DNA of 64,000 nucleotides from Cerasicoccus sp. TK19100 (lineage in GTDB: Bacteria; Verrucomicrobiota; Verrucomicrobiia; Opitutales; Cerasicoccaceae). The notes beneath the pieces were generated by a model that saw only the letters and a list, made by a program, of their open reading frames with translations, ran no database searches and had not been told where the DNA came from. The stretch covers positions 620,001-684,000 of the forward strand of contig NZ_JAPWDU010000002.1 in assembly GCF_027257155.1 (NCBI RefSeq), given 5' to 3'. The translations under genes and the position numbers were made by a program. Positions 1 through 10,500 of this stretch are shown piece after piece. Positions within the stretch are counted from its first letter, which is position 1, and each line of letters begins with the position of its first letter.

Positions 1-2027
1 TCGGGCGCGGTGTAAGGATCGTCAATGATGTCATCGGGATTGTAACCGGCTTCTTCATACACTTCGAAATCGAAGAGCGAATAGCCATAAGCACTGCCGC
101 GAGTAATGCCCTGCATACGCACGTAGCGGCCCGTTGCATCGAGTTCTAAGTCGTCGATTTGACCATTGCCGTTGGTAACGCTAAGCGCCGTCGTCCAATT
201 CTGTGCATCGTCGGAAACATCGATATTATAGGCGCTGCCGTAAGCCGTTTCCCAGCTCAGCAAGACGCGCTTGAAATTATAAACGGCGCCAAGGTCGATG
301 TAGATCCATTCATTGTCATTTTCGAGCGAGCCCCAGCGCGTGGCGCTGTCGCCGTCGTTTGCGAAGTCCGCAGCCAAACCAGCATCCTGACTCGATGACG
401 CCACAATGGGTTTACCAAAGGCCAAGTCGTCACCGTTGCCAACTTGCACCACTTCGACCGTCAGCACGAGGCCCTCGTAAACGGTAATCGTCAGCGGAAA
501 GCCACTCACGTTATTTCCCTGCGAATCCACCGCGCTGATGTCCAGATCGTTGTCTGGCCCGAGACTAACGAAGTCCTTGGTAACGGTGATCGTCGTGCCG
601 ATATCGTAATTAAGCACCCGGTCAACGATGAGGTTTTGCACGCGAATTTCGTTTTCGCTGTTGTTCGTATCAGGCGACAAGTTTAAGTCAATAAACTCGA
701 CGTAAGGGCCGACGAGCGGCACGTCAATCGGGCCGCCCGGCTCGACATTATCGTCGTCGAAATAAACTTCAAAATCCCACAGCGAGTAGCCATAAATCGT
801 GCCGCGCGTCACGCCCTGCACGCGCACATACTGCGCCGTGGTTTCGGCAAAAGTTACTTCGTCCAAGCCACCATCGCCATTGTTGATCGTGGCAACATCA
901 GTCCAGTTCGAAGCATCATCAGAAACCTGAATGATATAAGCCGAACCGAAAGCGGCTTCCCAGTTGAGCACGACGCGGTCAAAGGTCAGTGCGGCGCCAA
1001 GGTCGACGTAAATCCACTCCGTATCGGATTCCGCAGAAGCCCAACGCGTCAGGCTGTCCTCGTCGACCGCGGCATCCTTGGGCAGACCGACGGGATCAGC
1101 TTCCGAGGATGCGACTACGGTTTTGCCTGCGGCCAGATCACCACTGGGCTGCGGAGGGGATCCGTCATCACCATAAACTTCAAAGTCCCACAGCGAATAG
1201 CCCCACGGCGAACCACGCGTCACGCCCTGCATCCGGACGTAGCGGCCATCAGCAGGCGTTGCCAGAGTAATGTCATCCTCGCCGCCGTCGCCTGCAGTTT
1301 CGGTGTAAGCATCGGTCCAGTTCGTCGCATCATCGGACACCTGGATCACGTAGCCCGAGCCATAGGCAGCCTCCCAACGGAGCACCACGCGCTCGACGGA
1401 TTTCGTTTCGCCGAGATCGACATAAATCCATTCATCGTCCTCAAAGGAGCTGCCCCAACGCGTCGACGGATCGCCATCGGTGGCCAGTGCTTCGGTGTAA
1501 GCCCCCTCAAAACTAGAGGCATATGTGGGCTGGCCTTCGGCGAGGTCATCATTGCTGGGCGGTGGTTCGCTAACTTCGTCATAGATAGCAAACTCCCATA
1601 GCGAGTAGCCGTAGCCACTGCCGCGCTCCGTACCGTACATGCGCACGTAGCGTGCATCGGCACCGACGGTAATCGTGTCCGTGCCGCCGTTGCCATCGGT
1701 TATTTCCGCGACATCGCTCCATGTCGACGCGTCGTCTGAAGTTTGTATAAAGTAATGGGAGGCAAAAGCACCTTCCCAGACCAGCTCGACATCGCCAATG
1801 GATTGCACTGAGCCGAGGTCGATATAAATCCATTGCGGGTCCGACCAGTCGCTACCCCAGCGCGTGCCAAGGTTGCCGTCGTTCACTTCGGTCGTGGTCA
1901 ATCCAACTTGCGAGCTGGATGCGGTCGCGGGCTGATTTAGCGCCAGATTGGTTTGCCCGCTGGCGACGGACGCAGCGAGCAACGAAAGAGCGCCAAGGCC
2001 CGGTTTAAATATACGAGAATAATTCAT
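1..2027 (-). CDS. Secreted multi-discoidin (F5/8C) protein, 3' end cut by window edge
   Basis: An open frame on the minus strand runs from ATG at 2027 off the left edge, so the C-terminus is missing. Residues 1 to about 24 form a signal peptide (MNYSRIF, then a hydrophobic core ending ASVASGQ). Four F5/8 type C (discoidin, CBM32-like) modules follow at about residues 25-155, 160-290, 296-425 and 531-665, each with the recurring ATRWGS, DLG, VSDD..W and YVR.QG.TRG.. YGYSL..FE.Y signatures. A spacer without discoidin signatures lies at about 429-530. Such modules bind carbohydrate at the cell surface. No catalytic domain is seen in the part available; one may lie beyond the edge. It follows the GH81 gene in the same direction after a terminator, so it may have its own promoter or depend on read-through. 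The modules closely resemble those at the C-terminus of the GH81 protein. Confidence 0.85.
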   Translation of the reverse strand, partial: MNYSRIFKPGLGALSLLAASVASGQTNLALNQPATASSSQVGLTTTEVNDGNLGTRWGSDWSDPQWIYIDLGSVQSIGDVELVWEGAFASHYFIQTSDDASTWSDVAEITDGNGGTDTITVGADARYVRMYGTERGSGYGYSLWEFAIYDEVSEPPPSNDDLAEGQPTYASSFEGAYTEALATDGDPSTRWGSSFEDDEWIYVDLGETKSVERVVLRWEAAYGSGYVIQVSDDATNWTDAYTETAGDGGEDDITLATPADGRYVRMQGVTRGSPWGYSLWDFEVYGDDGSPPQPSGDLAAGKTVVASSEADPVGLPKDAAVDEDSLTRWASAESDTEWIYVDLGAALTFDRVVLNWEAAFGSAYIIQVSDDASNWTDVATINNGDGGLDEVTFAETTAQYVRVQGVTRGTIYGYSLWDFEVYFDDDNVEPGGPIDVPLVGPYVEFIDLNLSPDTNNSENEIRVQNLIVDRVLNYDIGTTITVTKDFVSLGPDNDLDISAVDSQGNNVSGFPLTITVYEGLVLTVEVVQVGNGDDLAFGKPIVASSSQDAGLAADFANDGDSATRWGSLENDNEWIYIDLGAVYNFKRVLLSWETAYGSAYNIDVSDDAQNWTTALSVTNGNGQIDDLELDATGRYVRMQGITRGSAYGYSLFDFEVYEEAGYNPDDIIDDPYTAP

Positions 2028-2058
2028 CACAGTTGAGGGGGATCAGGGTTGGGTTGGG

Positions 2059-2098
2059 AAAAAGGCGGGGCCTCCATTGGGGAGGTAGGCCCCGCCTT
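2059..2098 (-). terminator. Rho-independent terminator after the GH81 gene
   Basis: On the minus strand, a GC-rich stem (GGCGGGGCC on one side, GGCCCCGCC on the other, with a paired CC TCC/GGAGG inner part) is followed directly by TTTTT. It sits about 40 bp past the stop of the GH81 gene and before the next minus-strand gene, so it should end or attenuate GH81 transcription. Confidence 0.85.
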
Positions 2099-2139
2099 GT
2101 AATTCATTTCCAGAGAGTCATTACTTTGCGTTGCAAAGC

Positions 2140-5100
2140 TTAATAGACTTCAAACTCCCACAGCGAGTAGCCCCATGGCGTAGCGCGGTCGATTCCGAGC
2201 ATGCGCACGTAGCGACCACTGCCGGAGACCGACAAATCGTCTTCACCGCCGTCGCCGTTGGTGACTTCGATCAAGTCGCTCCAAGTCGAGGCGTCATTGG
2301 ATACCTGAATCTTGTAATGCAATCCATAGGCACCTTCCCAGTTCAGCACGACTTGGGAAATTGTCTGCGTAGAGCCGAGGTCCACGTAGACCCATTCATC
2401 GTCTTCGAACTCACTGGACCAGCGGGTGCCGCCATCACCATCGACTGCAGCATCGGCAATGTAAGCGCCCTCATTGGAAGAGGCGAACGCGGGCTGACCT
2501 TCGGCCAAATTGCCACCCGGAGGCGGTGGTGTGCCTTGCGCGTAGATCTCGAACTCCCAAAGCGAATAGCCCCAGCCGGTGGCACGGGTGACGCCCTGCA
2601 TGCGAACGTAGCGGCCACTGGTGCCAACGGGAAGATCGTCTTCTCCGCCGTCACCACCAGTTACGCTGACTGCGTTACTGAAGTTCGTTCCGTCGTCGGA
2701 TAGTTGGATGTGGTAAGCCGAACCATAGGCACCTTCCCAACGCAGGATGACGGAATCAATGTAGGTCGATGCGCCCAGGTCGACGGTGATGTATTCATCG
2801 TCTTCAAACGCAGATGACCAACGCGTAGCCAGGCTTTCGTCGATCGCGGCAGAAGCCGACATCGCGCCGTTTTCTTCCGACGATGCGGTAGCCGTTCCGT
2901 TTGGCGCTACGTTTACATACGCGCCACCACCGGACACATTAACCGTGGCCGTATCGGCGAGCGAGCCCCCACCAGCCACCGTGCCCGTGAAAGTCGCAGT
3001 GACCGTAAACGGGCCGCCTTCCTGGGTCGCGGTGTAAACACCGTTGACGTCAATATTGCCGGTGTCAGCAGACCAGTTTATCTGGCTCGTTTCGCCGCCG
3101 TTCCAATTCGCATCGAACACGTAGGCATCGAAGTCCGTGGACATACCGTTGAGCAAATCCACGTCGGTCGGGTTCAGGAACAACTGTGCGCCTTCGATGG
3201 CGTCAGCACCCTCCGAACCGTAAACCTCGAACTCAAAGAACGAATAACCGTAGTCGAGCGCACGGTCGATACCCTGGAAGCGAACGTAGCGTGCGCTGGC
3301 TTCAACGGCGAGATTGTCGTCATTGGCATTCGCTTTTTCCACGGTCAGAATCGTAGTCCAGTTCGCGCCATCGTCGGAAACTTGCAGCTCATATTCGCTG
3401 GCATAGGCACCTTCCCAATCGATCACGATGCGCTCAATGTCGAAGGTGACGCCCAAGTCGACCTGGAACCATTCATCGTCGTTGCCATGTGCGCTTTCCC
3501 AACGGGTCGCGGCATTTTCATCGACGGCCAGTGGCGCTTCGCCCGGAGGACCAACGGCGCTCGAAGCTGTAGCGGTCTTACCAGCAGCCACGTTTTGTAG
3601 CGGCGGATGCACGGCAAACAGCGCGGTCTGCGATGCATTGCCATTGTCGGCAATCACGTAGTAAGCACCCGTTGTTCCGTTGGAGGTGAACACGCCATTG
3701 GCATCAATCGAGCCGCCACCATCGACAGCCCACACGAGGCCCACGAGGTCCACTGGGTCGCCGTATTGGTCGAGGCCCGCAGCAGAGAATGTCTGCGTGC
3801 TGCTAGCTTCGACGCGGGCGAACTCCGGCGTAATGGCGATGTCTGCCAGGTAAGGCGCGTCGCCCACACGGAACGTATAAGTTTCCTGCAAACCATCGGC
3901 GGTGACCGTGACCACTACCGGGTCGGCATTCGACGTGGCGGTAAACAGCCCTGCCCCGTTGATCGAGCCGCCGGCATTTACCGACCAGCTAACATTGGTC
4001 AGCTGATGTGTGGCTTCGTATTGGTCGAAACCGGTTACGGAGAACTGCACCGTGGAGCCAGGTGTAAACGTAGCGGCCGGATTCGATGCAGAGATTTGCA
4101 ACGAGTTCAACGCTTGGTCGAGCTTGTGCTGCACGACCTTTTTCGCCGGGACCGGGAACGATCCAATGACCGCACCGCTGGTGCTATAAACCGTGGCGGT
4201 TTGCTCGACGTTGCTCGGGTTGTAAACCGCGTAGCTATAAACGCCGGTCGACGGATTGTAGAAGACCTGGCTGGTCGGGATGTCCGTGTAACGATCGTAA
4301 ACGATGTGGCCCAGCGAACGGAGCGCGTGCGTGTAGTAATAAGTGAGGCCGCTGGTGTCGTTGGCGATGCCGATCGGGTGACCGTCCGCATAGAACTCGT
4401 CCATGAGCTCAGCAACGAGGTTCGCATCGTAGTGCGCCATATAGCCAAGGATTACATTTCCGAGTCCCACGCCCCAGTCACCGATGACCTTCTTAGCCTG
4501 CTCGGTATCAACGCCGCTTTGGTAGTTGAGCACCTCAAACTCCCACTTGTCCTCGAGGTAATTTACATCGTAGGTGTAGTTCGTGTAGAGGTAATCATAC
4601 ATCGGCCAACCTTCGAGCGGCTGACCAATGGTCGGCGGCACGAGGTTCGGATAGTTCGCCAGTGTGCCGGCGGACCAGATCGTCGGGTCAAGCGTGATGG
4701 CACCATCGGGCTCCACGGTGAAGCTCAACTGACCATTCACGTAAAGCGGGTTGCCACTTTGCGCGAGCGTGTAGGTCGGGTTGTGATCGTAGGCCAGCTT
4801 GATCGCACCAGCAAACTTCGCCAGCGCGCCAGCGGTGTCGCCGTTGTGCCATTCGGTTTGCGCAGGTGCGAGGTTGTAGTCGCGGATAACACCACGGGCA
4901 GCACCAGCCATGGTCGGCACGCGGTCTTGAATCATGGAGTTCATTTGCGACTTCGCAAAGGCCGGATCTTCACCCATATATGCGAGGCCAGGCTGAATCG
5001 GCAGCCACTGGATGCCATACATCCAGCCAGGATCGCCACTAAAGAATGTCGCATACGCGGTGCCGCTGTCGAAGACGATGCCCGCATACTCATGGCCGTA

Positions 5101-7413
5101 TTCCACCGGGAAGGTACTGCCGTCGCCGAGAACAGGATTCGTGGCATCGGGATTGCCGTGGTAGTCGGTCCAGTATTCTTTGATCGCAAGGCGTTCAATC
5201 GCGTAGCCCATGGCACCAGCGGCGGTCATGTCGCTATCGTTCATGGCTTGGCCAAGCAAGAAGAGACCGCACCAGGATTGAATCGACTCAGAGCTCGACT
5301 CCTGGTTATTGCCGTTGCCCGCGCTGGTGCCACCCGCATAAGAATGGCCGTGCCAAGGGTCAAAGGTACGCAAGAACGGGAAGTCTGTATCGTTGCGATC
5401 CCAGTTGGCATATTGCTTGGCAACGAGGGTTACCATCTCGCCGTAGTCAGCAAGAAACTGCGGATCTTGCAACCCAAGCAGCGCGGCCGAACGCGTGAAG
5501 TAACCGTAGTGGAAATGGTGGTCAGTGAACTGCGATGAACCGTAGGATTCGTTAAAGCCAACCAACGCTTTGTAGCCGTCGTAACGGGCAAAGTATTTTT
5601 CCGTTTCGACGCCGTCGTAGGTGAACCAATCTTCCAGCGCAGTCGTCAGAGAAGCCTTAAGCGCTTCGACATGATCCGTGCCGAGGTCGGCCGCGATGGT
5701 CATGTAGTCGCCGTATTGCGTGAGGCTCTTGCCGCCCCAGTAGGTGTCACCGCCGTAGTCGGTCTTGGTGGCATACTGGTCGAGGTAGAATTCCATGCGC
5801 TCGGGTGAGTAATCATGTGTCCCACCGATCTGAGTTGGGGCCGGCAGATTCGGCAAAATGCCCGTGAACGGGAAGTCGATCTGCGCGGTGTTCGAGGCCG
5901 TTAGCTTCAGCTTACCACGCGGGGTCGTATAACTGTCGCCGGTGAAACTGAGGTTGTTATCCGTCTCGCGATAGTGATGCGGAATCCAACCCTGCAAGAC
6001 TGTCGTATTGCCGCCTTTGAGCGCTTGCGCGGTGACGTTCCAATTCGTGCGGACAAAGCCGCCAGCCGGATTGTAAGTCCAGTTCATCGCGGTGTCGCGC
6101 GGGATCGCATAGGCATAGGCGTCGAAGGCACCGAGCGCGGTGTAGCTCGGCAACGCACTGACAACTAAGTAGCTGCCACTGCCGAAGTTAACCAGCAGTT
6201 CGCCATTGGCGTCTTCGAACGTCGTGCCATCAGGAGCGTGCAAGCCAAAGGACCGGCCCTGCACTTCCACCGAAATTGCCGCGCCGGTGTATGGCAGCGC
6301 AATCACGTTGCCCGCGGCATCACGGAAAACGGCGGAGGCGTCGATGGTGAGCAGCGGAGAAACGCCGGTCGCTTCCACCCAGACAAACGGCAGGCCATGG
6401 CCCATCGTTACGTCGTAGTAGGCGTTGGCGTTTTGCTCCAGGCGCATTTGCACATGCCAGTCGGACCAATCCAAGGCGACCGCGCTGGCGGGCGCAAAGT
6501 CGGTGCTGAATTTTACCGCCGGGTCCGCGTCATTCGTCATGACGATCTGATCAGCCATGATGTGGCCCCAGCCACCGGTGACGTTGTCAATGACTTCGAC
6601 GTAGGCGGATTGCCCGTTGAACTCGGACACGTCCCATGTTTGCCACGCGAGGTTTTCCGAGTTCACGCCTGTAGCTGCGCGGACGACATTACCGCCGACC
6701 ACGAGTCGAACTTCCGCGGCGCCGGGGTGATTTCCACCACCGACCAACGCGTGAATGTATTGCGCATTCACGGTGAAGGTTGGCGAGGTCAGCGCCCCCG
6801 TTGAACCATCGCCCCCGTGGAAGGAATTCGCTAACCCGGCGCCGTTGAAGTTCGTAACTAAGGATTGTCCGGAAACGGAACCCGCTGCCGGTCCGCTGCC
6901 AAAGGCCGTGCCGGTGGTGCTCCAACCGGATGGCCAGCCAGCGCCTTCAAAATCGGCGAGTATGGTATCACCCGGTCCAAGAACGATAGAAGCCTGCCCG
7001 CCGACAGCGATCGGAAACTCCGTCAGCATGTCGGTGCCCGAGGCAGAAAACTCGATGGGAAAATAGACATTTACTCCCGACGCATTGGTCTGCACCGAAA
7101 GCGGGTAAGGCCACATATTGCCGGAGTATTGGTTAAAAATCAGATCCGTCCACCAGTCGTTGGTCGGCACAGGCTCACCGGCCTTGGACGGGTGGATGTA
7201 GAGTTGGCGGTTCAGGAAGGCGGTGACGAGATCGATGTCTTCGCCGCCGACGATGTCTTCATGCTCGGGCGTATATTCCGCGTAGCTGCCAGCGCCAACG
7301 GGCACCGCTTGCTGCGCGTGAAGATAAGCCAACTGAGCTAGCGTAAGAGCTGTCGTCGCCGCGGCAAAGCGGCCCAGAAAGCTCCAATGCGGGGTGCACA
7401 GTAGTCTTTTCAT
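2140..7413 (-). CDS. GH81 endo-beta-1,3-glucanase with inserted lectin-like domain and C-terminal Ig and discoidin modules
   Basis: Secreted endo-hydrolase expected to cut beta-1,3-glucan (laminarin, curdlan) outside the cell. An N-terminal signal segment (about 1-34) is followed by the GH81 start (PTNDWWTDLIF, 83-93). The family signatures are clear: DHHFHYGYF at 631-639 holds the likely general acid Asp631, and NNQESSSES at 702-710 holds Glu705 and Glu709, spaced as in characterised GH81 enzymes. At about 147-297 a domain rich in NSFHGGDGSTG, GGGNHPG and DNVTGGWGHI motifs is inserted; it resembles the lectin-like domain usually attached to GH32 enzymes. After the catalytic part come two bacterial Ig-like domains (about 1103-1265) and three F5/8C modules (from about 1271, 1496 and 1634), with another Ig-like stretch between the first two. 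At 1757 aa it is far longer than a minimal GH81. A regulon operator lies 51 bp upstream of the ATG, and the leader is C-rich with no Shine-Dalgarno sequence. Confidence 0.92.
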   Translation of the reverse strand: MKRLLCTPHWSFLGRFAAATTALTLAQLAYLHAQQAVPVGAGSYAEYTPEHEDIVGGEDIDLVTAFLNRQLYIHPSKAGEPVPTNDWWTDLIFNQYSGNMWPYPLSVQTNASGVNVYFPIEFSASGTDMLTEFPIAVGGQASIVLGPGDTILADFEGAGWPSGWSTTGTAFGSGPAAGSVSGQSLVTNFNGAGLANSFHGGDGSTGALTSPTFTVNAQYIHALVGGGNHPGAAEVRLVVGGNVVRAATGVNSENLAWQTWDVSEFNGQSAYVEVIDNVTGGWGHIMADQIVMTNDADPAVKFSTDFAPASAVALDWSDWHVQMRLEQNANAYYDVTMGHGLPFVWVEATGVSPLLTIDASAVFRDAAGNVIALPYTGAAISVEVQGRSFGLHAPDGTTFEDANGELLVNFGSGSYLVVSALPSYTALGAFDAYAYAIPRDTAMNWTYNPAGGFVRTNWNVTAQALKGGNTTVLQGWIPHHYRETDNNLSFTGDSYTTPRGKLKLTASNTAQIDFPFTGILPNLPAPTQIGGTHDYSPERMEFYLDQYATKTDYGGDTYWGGKSLTQYGDYMTIAADLGTDHVEALKASLTTALEDWFTYDGVETEKYFARYDGYKALVGFNESYGSSQFTDHHFHYGYFTRSAALLGLQDPQFLADYGEMVTLVAKQYANWDRNDTDFPFLRTFDPWHGHSYAGGTSAGNGNNQESSSESIQSWCGLFLLGQAMNDSDMTAAGAMGYAIERLAIKEYWTDYHGNPDATNPVLGDGSTFPVEYGHEYAGIVFDSGTAYATFFSGDPGWMYGIQWLPIQPGLAYMGEDPAFAKSQMNSMIQDRVPTMAGAARGVIRDYNLAPAQTEWHNGDTAGALAKFAGAIKLAYDHNPTYTLAQSGNPLYVNGQLSFTVEPDGAITLDPTIWSAGTLANYPNLVPPTIGQPLEGWPMYDYLYTNYTYDVNYLEDKWEFEVLNYQSGVDTEQAKKVIGDWGVGLGNVILGYMAHYDANLVAELMDEFYADGHPIGIANDTSGLTYYYTHALRSLGHIVYDRYTDIPTSQVFYNPSTGVYSYAVYNPSNVEQTATVYSTSGAVIGSFPVPAKKVVQHKLDQALNSLQISASNPAATFTPGSTVQFSVTGFDQYEATHQLTNVSWSVNAGGSINGAGLFTATSNADPVVVTVTADGLQETYTFRVGDAPYLADIAITPEFARVEASSTQTFSAAGLDQYGDPVDLVGLVWAVDGGGSIDANGVFTSNGTTGAYYVIADNGNASQTALFAVHPPLQNVAAGKTATASSAVGPPGEAPLAVDENAATRWESAHGNDDEWFQVDLGVTFDIERIVIDWEGAYASEYELQVSDDGANWTTILTVEKANANDDNLAVEASARYVRFQGIDRALDYGYSFFEFEVYGSEGADAIEGAQLFLNPTDVDLLNGMSTDFDAYVFDANWNGGETSQINWSADTGNIDVNGVYTATQEGGPFTVTATFTGTVAGGGSLADTATVNVSGGGAYVNVAPNGTATASSEENGAMSASAAIDESLATRWSSAFEDDEYITVDLGASTYIDSVILRWEGAYGSAYHIQLSDDGTNFSNAVSVTGGDGGEDDLPVGTSGRYVRMQGVTRATGWGYSLWEFEIYAQGTPPPPGGNLAEGQPAFASSNEGAYIADAAVDGDGGTRWSSEFEDDEWVYVDLGSTQTISQVVLNWEGAYGLHYKIQVSNDASTWSDLIEVTNGDGGEDDLSVSGSGRYVRMLGIDRATPWGYSLWEFEVY

Positions 7414-7463
7414 AATTATGGGGGGTTGTGGGTTGGGGATACCGGCCGAGAAGCCGCTATTTA

Positions 7464-7479
7464 TTGCAATTTAATGCAA
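7464..7479. promoter_or_regulatory. Putative LacI-family operator upstream of GH81
   Basis: TTGCAATTTAATGCAA, an inverted repeat (TTGCA, 6 nt, TGCAA) that can also be read as TGCAA repeated at 10-bp spacing. It is identical to the site at 31514-31529 and ends 51 bp before the GH81 ATG. Confidence 0.72.
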
Positions 7480-7531
7480 TTACTTGGGTAAAATTTTTAG
7501 CGATAGGTGAACGCTGAGAGGTCGCCAGGCG

Positions 7532-10500
7532 TTAGTGGGTTTCCGCGACGAATCGGAAAAACAGCCCGTCACCGAGTGCACCATCCGGCGGGATCAGCAG
7601 CAGGTTGCCACTTTGGGGGTCACTTAATAATTCATAGCCAGTGGTTAAAGTCCACGAGCCGAATGCGGGTCTGCTGGCGACAACGGTCCAAGACTCCGGA
7701 GACAAATCTTCAGACGCTTCCCATGCGATCGCCACATTGTTCAGCGGCTCGGCGATGCGTAGGTTAATGCCGCCCTGCCCTGGCTCAATGCGGACAATCG
7801 CGATCACGCCCTCGCTAGTCGCGTTAGACTGCAAGGTGTATTCCAGCAGATTGGCCAGACCATCACGGTCGTAGTCGCTATCAGGGTCAGCTGCGGTCGT
7901 GCCCGACTCCGCGCCAAAGGTTTCGTCGCGCCAAAGTTGATACGCGGACAGTTGCTGAATCCAGTCGCGGATGATTGCCTGGTCATTCAAGTCCATCGGA
8001 TCATTCGGGCGCATGCGATCGCCAACCTGCGGGTGATCGGAATTGATTTTTTCCATCAGATAGCTGCGCTCGGGGGAGCCAGGCTCAACCAACTTGATGC
8101 CGGGTGCCTCGACACTGAGTTTGTTAACCAACTCCGTGAAGCTCGCCGAGGGCTGCAAGTCAAGACCACCGCTGTTGGTGGCAATGTCGTTGTGACAGCC
8201 GATGCAATTCGCAGTTAGAATCGGTTGCACATCGTTGATGAAGCTAACATTCGGCGTCTCGGCGATACCAGAAAGATCATCAGTATCGGTTCCTCCATCG
8301 AAAAGCCCCAAAGTAATGACACGCTCTGCCAAGTCAGCGTCGTTCACCGTTTCGGTGACCAAGATGCGCCCATAAACACTCGCGCCGCGATCACCCGTTG
8401 TGTCGAGGGTGAACTCAGCATCACCATCACCTGAAGCAATCGGAAAATAGAAGTAACCGAGGTCATCCGCGTTCAGCCGGTGGTTAACACCCGTCGGCGC
8501 AAATGGCGTAGCCGGAAGAAAATCGCGCGCTCCAGGAACCGGATAGGGAACGCGGTTAGCGCCGGTGCTAAGCCCGATGTCAACCGCTGCCGGATCACCG
8601 CGCGTATCCAACACCCGTCCGGCCAGAGCCGTATCTGAAAAGTACAAATCCAGGTCGACATCGGCACCGTTATCCAAATCAACGGCGAAGCCCCGCGTAA
8701 TCGCAGCCAAGCCTTGCGGCAGGCCATCATCGGCGACGATCACCATCGCTGGCCCGGTCAGCGCCGCATTGATCGCCAAGTTGATGCTAGCGCCCGCAGG
8801 GATCGTCAGCGCATTGGAATCCGTCCCGCTGCCACCGGTGATTGCGGCTGGCGTTACGGCATCGGCTTGGAAGAATGTCAACTCAATGTCGTCGCTCATC
8901 GTATTGCCCGACCCGCTACTGGCGTCAAAAATATCGCCACTAATCGTAATGCTAGGTGACTCAAAAACTGAAATCTCCTGCTCAGCGGTATCGGTTAGCG
9001 TGAGCGCATTCGACACGGTCAGGCTCACCGAATAAACACCCGCATTCGCGAACGTATGTTGTGGACTTGGCTGGGTGGAAGTGGAGCCATCATCAAAATC
9101 CCATGCCCATGAAGCTACAGTGGAATCAGGTGCCGTCGACTGATCAGTGAAGCTGACAGTTAACGGTGCTGCGCCACTGTTGGCTGAGGCCGTAAAGCTT
9201 GCCGTCGGTGGCTCACCTCCTTGAAAACGAATGCGCCCGATTTCATAACCGTTGCCCAAGGAATCGCCCTGATTGGAATCCGTATAGTAAAGCGCACCAT
9301 CGGGCCCCAGCTCGAAGGCGACCATGCTCGCTGGTGGGTTGGTCAGAAAAGCACCGCCATTGTCCGCCGCAATCGGTGTCAAAGTATCTAGCTCGGCCCC
9401 GGTCAGTGTCCAACGACGGATTTCCTGGCCATAGCGCGCCTGGTAAATCGTCGGGCCTTCCGGTGCAAAGGGTCCATCGCGCACAATGATTAGCCCCGTT
9501 GCGGAAGGGCTGTGAGTGCGCATAACGGTTCTCTTTCCATCGGCGGACGAGGTCGTAAACTCATCCGGCCAACCACCATCGGCACCCTTTTCGATGCGCA
9601 CCAAGCGGTCCGTGCCATCACCGTTTTCCGAAAGATACATGACGTCGTCAATTGGGGCGGCAGGATCGAACACAAAGCGAAACGCGTTGCGAAAACCGTG
9701 CGCCCAAATGCGTGACCTGACCGAGTTTGGATTACCATCGTAGAATGGATTGTCCGCTAAGCCCAGGCCTGTGGCCGGATCTACTCGGAGAATCTTTCCG
9801 TTGTAGAGGTCCATGTCATCAACGACGTAGCGGTTACCATCGTCGCCAAGCATCACGTAAAGCGCATAGGGATCGCTTGGGTGAAACTGGAGATCGCCTG
9901 CGTTGTGTACGTTGGTTTCGTTGGGCAGTTCGGAGAGTAAAATAACTTCCGAGCCCGATACCATTTGCGTGAAAGTTTCATCGACCGTAATGCGCGACAG
10001 GCGCTGATCATTCGAGGTCGAGTAGAACAGGTAAATGTAGCGATTGTTGGCGAAATCCGGATCCAGGCGCATGCCCAGCAAACCACGCTCGCCATTGGTA
10101 TTCACCACCGAAGATATATCCGCGACGACAACCGGCGGCGTAAAATCTCCACCGCCGCCACCAAGCTGTTGACGCACCATGCTGGCGCTTTCCCATTCGA
10201 CTTCGAGGTTCTCGCCACCTCCGTTTTCGAAGAACTCAACGACAACGGAGTGTTGCCCCGCTGATAAATTAATCGTGCCCTGCTCTTCGTTGTTGCCATG
10301 CAAACCGTCGTTATCGACGACCTCGACACCGTCGACCAATAAGCGACTACCGTCATCCGAGGTTGTGTAGAAAGTGTAGTCACCAGCGATGGAGATATCC
10401 AATGTCGCAGTAAAACGGAATGCAAAGTTGTCGTCCTGCAAACGATTCTCGAGGTCGAAGCCGGTTGCCGTTCCACTTGCGATTGGCGTGAGGCTGTCAA

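Noticed and set aside
2124-2140. Palindrome CTTTGCGTTGCAAAG as an operator.
   Set aside because: It overlaps the 3' end of the GH81 gene, has 3-bp arm spacing, and is not before a start codon.
3607-5538. A 643-codon plus-strand open frame opposite GH81.
   Set aside because: It lies wholly antisense to a strongly supported GH81 gene, is rich in Arg/Val/His as expected for an antisense frame of this composition, and shows no domain or start signal.
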